DNA of 17,105 nt. It comes from Oscillospiraceae bacterium. GTDB lineage: Bacteria > Bacillota > Clostridia > Oscillospirales > Ruminococcaceae. The stretch lies in contig CAAGEB010000009.1 of NCBI GenBank assembly GCA_900768705.1, positions 1 to 17,105 on the forward strand. Reading direction: 5' to 3'. The notes under the pieces are model-generated. The model made no database searches. It had not been told where the DNA came from and saw only the letters and a list, made by a program, of their open reading frames with translations. A program made the translations under genes and the position numbers. Below are positions 12,655-17,105 of the stretch, in pieces. Within the stretch, counting starts at the first letter, position 1. Every line of letters starts with the position of its first letter.

Positions 12655-15198
12655 TTATGCGTCTTTTTCTTCCTCGTCCTTCTGGATAAGCTTGTTGAGA
12701 AGTTCCGCTGTATGCAGCGGTCTTCCGTTTACAATTCCCTGTATAAAGTCCGTTCCGAATTGTTTTGCCAGATCCAGATCCCTGATGTTATCCACATCCC
12801 GTATGCACACTTTCATACCTTTTGCATGAGCGTCGTCAATGACTGAGCGTACAAAGGCGGAGGAAATCGGATCGGTGCTGAGCCGTGACATACAGAGCTT
12901 AACCATCTTTATGCTGGGAACGGAGGTAAGTGCGGAGGTAAAGAAGCTGTCGCCCTTGTCGTCGGAAATTATGTTTATACCCATTTCGGCAAGTTGTCTG
13001 AGATTTTTGCTGTCGCAAAGGGTCTTTTTGCTTTCGGATACGGAAATGCTCACAGCCGATCCCGGCAATGAATACTGCATCAACGCTTTCTTGAGCAGAA
13101 TTATGCTGCTTTCCTCCGTAAGAATGTTTTCGGGAATTTCAAATGAGGTGCGAAAATCCGGAATTCCCGCTTCCCGAACTTCTTTACAGAATTCGCAGAG
13201 CCTGTTCACCACATACTCATAGGTTTTTACCGCATATCCCATTCTGTTGATGATAGGGAGAAATTCGCTGCGGGGAGCAATCATATTTTCGTTTTTCCAG
13301 TACAGGTGCGCTTCGCAGCATGCAATGCGTCCCGTTTCTGCTTCCACAATCGGTGTGCAGAGAAAATAAAATCCATGGAAGTCGTTTTCCACTGCGTCGG
13401 GAATAAGCTTGCGAAGCCGCATGGCCTTGTCCAGTTTATCCTCAATCCCTTCGGAATAGAGAGCGGCTTCTTCCATTTTTCTGTCCTTTGCAAACCGCAG
13501 AGTGCCGGATAAAGCGTGAATACATTCGGACACCTCGTCTATATGCTCGGGGAAATTTACCAGACCCGCAAAGGCTTTCAGACGATGTTCGTTTTCACTG
13601 AAGAACCAAGGCTCCTGAAGTTTTTTCAGTACGGCATTTGCAAATTCCTCTGCCTCTTCGGAATTGGAAAGTCTTATGTACAGAATGTCTGTGGCAAAAC
13701 GATAAACGCACTTGTCGCTGTTGGTGGGAATTGCGGAGATGTATTCCGCAACGCTGCAAAGCACTTCATCGGCATAATCGAAGCTGTACATTTCGGAAAT
13801 TTCTTTCAGGTTGGACAGCTCCACTGCCACTACGGCACCGCATTCGCCGTTTTTTATGCCGTTGGAAAAATCCTGTTCAAAGGCAATACGGTTGGGAATG
13901 CCTGTGGAATCGTAGAACGCCAGCCGCTTCAGGCGGGCTTGGGAATCATTGAGCCGGTTTTCGATGAAGTAGCGGTTTATGAGGGTGGCGATAATCTGCG
14001 TTATGGTACGAAGAAGCTTGCGTTCACGGTTGGTAAATGTGCGTCCCGTTTCCTTGGAAGTAAAGAGGATAACACCGGAGGCACGGCCGTTTTCATATAC
14101 CCGTGAAAGCGCACAGCCTCTGTTTTGAGTTTTCCTGCATTTCAGATCGTCCTCATTGGTGCATACTATCGAGCTGCTGTTATCCAGTTCATTGTAAATG
14201 GCGTCGTTGGGAATAAAATCCGGAACCATAGGCGTGAATGAACCGTTTTCTCCGAAGGTATATGCCTGAATAGGAATATTGGCGTCGGATACGAAGATAA
14301 GCTCCGCCAGTGAAAGGTAGTCCTTGACCAACGGAATAACGCTTTTGAAGGTGCTTCCGGTATCCTTGCTTCTGAGGATTTTCGAGTAAATATCGTTAAG
14401 CAGAATTTGATCTTCAAAATTCTGCCCCAGCAATTTGTTGGCGTTCTGAGAGTTTTCCGCTTCCTCGCCTATAATAATGTAGGAATTGGCAATTTCCGAC
14501 ACGGTTTTCACCATTGTATCCAGCAGACCGGCACAGTCGTTGAGCATTTCCGGAGATTCGCTGGCAATTATCCAAGTGGCGCAGTTGCGGTGCTTCACAC
14601 GGATATTCTTGCCTCTCTGATAGCTCATTTTCTGAATATTAGGCTTGTCTTTATCGCCGCAGATTATTTTTCCGTTGCTGTCAATAATTGCGGAATAAAC
14701 GCCGTCAATATGGGTAAAGGGCTGCTGAATTCGTCCCAGATATTCTTCCCCCAGAATGTCCGACAGGCTGGGAATTTCACCGTCTGCCATAGGATTTTTG
14801 ATTTTGCTGCGGAACTGCCGCATAACGGCGTCCTCGCCCTCACATTCCAGATACTCGGTAACATCGAACATTGTACCGCACAGCTCCAGCTTGCTTTCGT
14901 TCTTTACCACCTTATCGAGACTGCAGGAGATATAGTACCAGCGGTAGCTCCCGGCGGTGTTAAGCCTTGCGTGGGCTTTGATTTCCTTGCTTTTTCCGCT
15001 TACCACATTGCTGATTTCTTCGCAGAAGGGCATATAGTCGTCGGGATGAATGATTTCTTCCAGCAGCACTGTGCTTTTGTCGGAAAATGGGTTCTCTCCT
15101 CTGAGAAATGTTATGGGAAAATTAGAACGATACTTCAGTGTAAACGGGCATATTCCTCCGCTGATTACAGCTTTCTCAAGTTTTTTCGCATTAATCAC
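12655..15198 (-). CDS. PAS-GAF protein with degenerate GGDEF and EAL domains
   Basis: This 847-residue, apparently soluble signalling protein has a PAS-like sensor at about 10-118 (HPDDYMPFCEEI; YRWYYISCSLD; MFDVTEYLE) and a middle region at 120-255. A GAF domain spans about 262-415, then a GGDEF-like domain about 430-555 introduced by LAFYDSTGIPNR, then an EAL-like domain about 600-840. The GGDEF active-site loop reads RFATDIL (about 496-502), so cyclase activity is very unlikely. In EAL, CEAHLYW keeps Glu-Ala, but the Asn of the NxS region, DDFG (here DDKG, about 744), K-x-D (here KLC) and AEGVE (here IRDVD) are changed, so phosphodiesterase activity is also unlikely. It is best read as a c-di-GMP or protein-binding receptor. 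The start is probably GTG at 15198, with AGAGGTGA upstream; GTG at 15207 overlaps that site. Confidence 0.85.
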   Translation of the reverse strand: MINAKKLEKAVISGGICPFTLKYRSNFPITFLRGENPFSDKSTVLLEEIIHPDDYMPFCEEISNVVSGKSKEIKAHARLNTAGSYRWYYISCSLDKVVKNESKLELCGTMFDVTEYLECEGEDAVMRQFRSKIKNPMADGEIPSLSDILGEEYLGRIQQPFTHIDGVYSAIIDSNGKIICGDKDKPNIQKMSYQRGKNIRVKHRNCATWIIASESPEMLNDCAGLLDTMVKTVSEIANSYIIIGEEAENSQNANKLLGQNFEDQILLNDIYSKILRSKDTGSTFKSVIPLVKDYLSLAELIFVSDANIPIQAYTFGENGSFTPMVPDFIPNDAIYNELDNSSSIVCTNEDDLKCRKTQNRGCALSRVYENGRASGVILFTSKETGRTFTNRERKLLRTITQIIATLINRYFIENRLNDSQARLKRLAFYDSTGIPNRIAFEQDFSNGIKNGECGAVVAVELSNLKEISEMYSFDYADEVLCSVAEYISAIPTNSDKCVYRFATDILYIRLSNSEEAEEFANAVLKKLQEPWFFSENEHRLKAFAGLVNFPEHIDEVSECIHALSGTLRFAKDRKMEEAALYSEGIEDKLDKAMRLRKLIPDAVENDFHGFYFLCTPIVEAETGRIACCEAHLYWKNENMIAPRSEFLPIINRMGYAVKTYEYVVNRLCEFCKEVREAGIPDFRTSFEIPENILTEESSIILLKKALMQYSLPGSAVSISVSESKKTLCDSKNLRQLAEMGINIISDDKGDSFFTSALTSVPSIKMVKLCMSRLSTDPISSAFVRSVIDDAHAKGMKVCIRDVDNIRDLDLAKQFGTDFIQGIVNGRPLHTAELLNKLIQKDEEEKDA

Positions 15199-15240
15199 GA
15201 AAATCACCTCTTTTTAAACAGGGCAAATATATTATATGTA

Positions 15241-15261
15241 CCCGCTTATTTTCTGTGCGGG
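15241..15261 (-). promoter_or_regulatory. Small hairpin in the leader of the PAS-GAF-GGDEF-EAL gene
   Basis: CCCGC (15241-15245) / GCGGG (15257-15261), five base pairs with an 11-nt loop, within the 100-base leader. I see no c-di-GMP riboswitch consensus here. Its role is unknown. Confidence 0.35.
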
Positions 15262-15307
15262 ATTTTCTCTTTGCTAAAAATTAATTTATTTTTACCTTTC
15301 TATATAC

Positions 15308-15336
15308 ATTATACCGAAAATATTTCAACATTTCAA
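15308..15336 (-). promoter_or_regulatory. Promoter of the PAS-GAF-GGDEF-EAL gene
   Basis: Minus-strand TTGAAA (15331-15336), 17-bp spacer, TATAAT (15308-15313). The divergent gap 15199-15658 also holds the promoter at 15549-15577. Between them (15340-15548) I see only AT-rich DNA with A/T runs. Confidence 0.75.
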
Positions 15337-15548
15337 GAGGCTTTTCGTGATTTTCACAATTTTTTCAAAAAAATTTCGGCTTTTTATTGTAAAAATCTGA
15401 AAAACGGAAGAAAATCAAGGCTATTACTCTGTTTAGTTTGTTTTAAGTAAATAAATTATTTTTCTTTTCAGTTACCCGAAAGAGGATGTGGCGATTTACA
15501 AAAACCTTTGCTGAAGGTTGTGCATTTGTACAAAATTGATAAAATCTA

Positions 15549-15577
15549 TTGACAAATTTATTTACATTAGGTATAAT
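15549..15577 (+). promoter_or_regulatory. Consensus promoter of the coiled-coil/FtsK-like gene
   Basis: TTGACA (15549-15554), 17-bp spacer, TATAAT (15572-15577), giving a leader of about 75 bases to the ATG at 15659. Confidence 0.82.
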
Positions 15578-15606
15578 TATAACATAGCAAAGCATCTTTC
15601 TTTCCT

Positions 15607-15630
15607 GTCGGACTATGTTCCGACCATAGT
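15607..15630 (+). promoter_or_regulatory. Two interleaved, mutually exclusive leader hairpins
   Basis: GTCGG (15607-15611) pairs with CCGAC (15620-15624), and ACTATG (15612-15617) pairs with CATAGT (15625-15630). The order is A-B-TT-A'-B', with only two unpaired bases in 24. The loops are too short for a simple pseudoknot, so the pairings should exclude each other. The structure ends 15 bases before AAAAGGAG of the downstream gene. Confidence 0.55.
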
Positions 15631-15658
15631 ATGCAATGCACGAAAAGGAGATTTTACT

Positions 15659-17105
15659 ATGTCTGATCCGGTAAATGAAATTCTTGAAAAGTTCGCCGAA
15701 TTTTCCGCCCGCGAAAAAGAGCTTTCCGAAAAAGGCGACGCAGCTTTCAAGGAATACAACGACTATTGCGCATCCTCCGATTCCGATTTGAGCAAAAAGC
15801 TTTCGGAAATCCGGGAAAAAATATCCAAGGTAGAATGGCTTATCCAGTACGCAAGAGACCACGCACAGCCCGACGGTCTTCAGGAGGCACAGATGCCCTT
15901 TGAAACCTCAGAGGGTTCTCTTGAGAGTATCCGTCAGACTATACGGCTTGAATCCCACGACGACCCCAACGCCGAAACGCTTTACACAAAGGCCACCGGT
16001 CAGAAGCTGTTTTACGAAAGCAAGATCGAGGAAACAAAGCATCTTATCGAAGGCAGCAAGGTTCAGGCGAAGAGACAGTACGACAGCGATCTGGCAGAAA
16101 TCAACCGCCTCAAGCAGGAGCATGAGGAGTATGTGAAGCAGTATGTCCAGTCCGAAGATTTCAAGGAGTATGTAAATTATCTGACAAAGGACAAGGCAGC
16201 TTTCAACAGCACGGGTATTGCCGATATTTCCGGTCAGACTTCCGTAACCATCGGTCAGCGGAGAATAAAGCTTTCCGTTCCCATGTACGCAGAGCAGGAT
16301 CTTTCGCTTATTTCAAACGGAGAGTATAATGCCGCTGCAAGAACAATCGGCGCACCTTTTACGGTGTCAATGCAGCAGGGCAGCGTACTGTTTCTGAATT
16401 TTGACGAGCGCAACGGTACATATCTTCTTGGCGGAGTGGCTCGTCTGCTGCTTAATATTACGAAATATTTCGGACAGAACATCGAGGATATGATGTTCGT
16501 GGATCCGGTGCATTTTTCCGGCGATGGACTGGGAATTGTATCTGCTTTGACAAAGGGTATCAATCCCTTTATTCAAGTACCCTCCACCACTGAGAATGTG
16601 AGAGCGAGACTTTCTGAAATTATTGAAAAGCCCGCCTCGGAGAATGTTTCAAAGGTAGTGGTGCTGCACTGCTTCCCAGAAGCCTACGACAGCGAAACTG
16701 CCCGTCTTGGAGCGGATTTGTGTGCAAAGGCGGCGGAAAACGGTATATTGGTTATTCTGACCCACGACAGCACAAAGGAAGAGACCGAAATAGAGAAGGA
16801 AGTGCGTTCCGGTGCGGAGGTTATCCGCAGCAGAAGCGGTTCATTCTGGATTGAGAGCAAGCACGAGACGCTGTTTTGGTATTCCGCTCCTTCGGAAATT
16901 CCCGACGAGGTTCGCAGAATATATGTGGAGCAGCGCAGGCAGGCTGCACATCAGGCACAGCAGGCGGCTCAGGCAGCTCAGGTTGCCGCTGCGGCTCACG
17001 CAATTGAAAGCCGTATGCCTGTTCCCGAACCCGTAACAGAACCGGAACCTGTTCCCGAACCCGTAACAGAACCGGAACCTGTTCCCGAACCCGTAACAGA
17101 ACCGG
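15659..17105 (+). CDS. Coiled-coil protein with degenerate FtsK-like ATPase region and Pro-Glu repeat (partial)
   Basis: ATG at 15659 follows AAAAGGAG; the frame is open to the window end (482 residues visible), so the gene is cut at its 3' side. Residues 1-190 are highly charged and helical, predicted coiled coil (EILEKFAEFSAREKELSEKG; KIEETKHLIEGSKVQAKRQ). Residues about 195-430 look like an FtsK/SpoIIIE-type P-loop fold. It has beta-strand FLNFDERNGTYLLGGVARLL (about 245-264) in the Walker A position but without the Gly-Lys-Ser/Thr, a Walker B-like VVVLHCFPEAYD (about 332-343) and the strand GILVILTHDS (about 362-371). An Ala/Gln-rich helix (about 432-450) follows, then PVPEPVTEPE repeats from residue 454. 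There is no signal peptide or membrane segment. The FtsK relation is inferred from fold order, not firm; a further C-terminal domain beyond the repeat is likely. Confidence 0.75.
   Translation, partial: MSDPVNEILEKFAEFSAREKELSEKGDAAFKEYNDYCASSDSDLSKKLSEIREKISKVEWLIQYARDHAQPDGLQEAQMPFETSEGSLESIRQTIRLESHDDPNAETLYTKATGQKLFYESKIEETKHLIEGSKVQAKRQYDSDLAEINRLKQEHEEYVKQYVQSEDFKEYVNYLTKDKAAFNSTGIADISGQTSVTIGQRRIKLSVPMYAEQDLSLISNGEYNAAARTIGAPFTVSMQQGSVLFLNFDERNGTYLLGGVARLLLNITKYFGQNIEDMMFVDPVHFSGDGLGIVSALTKGINPFIQVPSTTENVRARLSEIIEKPASENVSKVVVLHCFPEAYDSETARLGADLCAKAAENGILVILTHDSTKEETEIEKEVRSGAEVIRSRSGSFWIESKHETLFWYSAPSEIPDEVRRIYVEQRRQAAHQAQQAAQAAQVAAAAHAIESRMPVPEPVTEPEPVPEPVTEPEPVPEPVTEP
17018..17105 (+). 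repeat. 30-bp in-frame tandem repeat encoding Pro-Glu decapeptides
   Basis: Nearly three identical copies of a 30-base unit start at 17018, 17048 and 17078; the third is cut by the window end. Each encodes PVPEPVTEPE. The copies are identical at DNA level, implying recent expansion or ongoing slippage. The product would be a stiff, acidic linker. Confidence 0.93.

Noticed and set aside
15199..15336. c-di-GMP riboswitch upstream of the GGDEF-EAL gene
   Set aside because: The leader has only one 5-bp hairpin and lacks the conserved GEMM core as far as I can see.
15443..15862. A 139-residue minus-strand frame facing the coiled-coil gene
   Set aside because: It lies antisense to a gene with a consensus promoter and strong ribosome binding site, and resembles no protein.

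Overview
The window looks like chromosomal DNA of a strictly anaerobic, low-to-moderate GC Clostridia bacterium, probably of the Ruminococcus/Oscillospiraceae type. Pointers are a reverse rubrerythrin paired with a rubredoxin, an anaerobic ribonucleotide reductase (NrdD)-like protein, clostridial GGAGG ribosome binding sites and many consensus TTGACA-17-TATAAT promoters. The genus is an inference; no rRNA or other marker gene is present.

Layout. (1) 1-2532 is a small, AT-richer surface/regulatory block: a partial zinc-ribbon membrane protein, two lipoproteins (all minus strand), and a divergent XRE regulator sharing a promoter region with a long-arm inverted repeat. (2) 2656-3546 is an oxygen/peroxide defence operon on the minus strand: reverse rubrerythrin, then a rubredoxin with an unusual C-x-C first knuckle, then a terminator. 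(3) 3642-4878 is a membrane diguanylate cyclase (GGEEM) behind a consensus promoter. (4) 4879-5584 has no gene. It holds a dispersed repeat of about 45-75 bp (three direct copies, one inverted) and a dense cluster of perfect GC-rich hairpins. (5) 5585-5854 is an 89-residue protein ending in an NrdD-type glycyl-radical tail without the rest of the enzyme. (6) 5974-8588 is an NAD biosynthesis operon on the minus strand: nadB, nadC and an overlapping 85-residue FakA/YloV-like fragment. (7) hflX (plus) diverges from nadB and converges on a rodA-galactokinase operon (minus), with a shared bidirectional terminator. (8) 12655-15198 is a PAS-GAF-GGDEF-EAL protein (minus) whose GGDEF and EAL catalytic motifs are both degenerate. 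(9) From 15659 to the window end runs a plus-strand gene, cut by the edge. It is coiled-coil at the N-terminus, has a degenerate FtsK-like P-loop region, and enters a Pro-Glu tandem repeat; its leader carries two interleaved, mutually exclusive hairpins.

Together the genes cover envelope sensing, oxidative stress defence, c-di-GMP signalling (one probable producer, one probable non-catalytic receptor), cofactor synthesis, ribosome-associated GTPase function and cell-wall elongation. The most unusual items are the free-standing glycyl-radical-tail protein, the FakA fragment in the nad operon, the short-knuckle rubredoxin, the hairpin/repeat block, and the partial gene at the right edge with its leader. 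I saw no tRNA, rRNA, CRISPR array, transposase or integrase.
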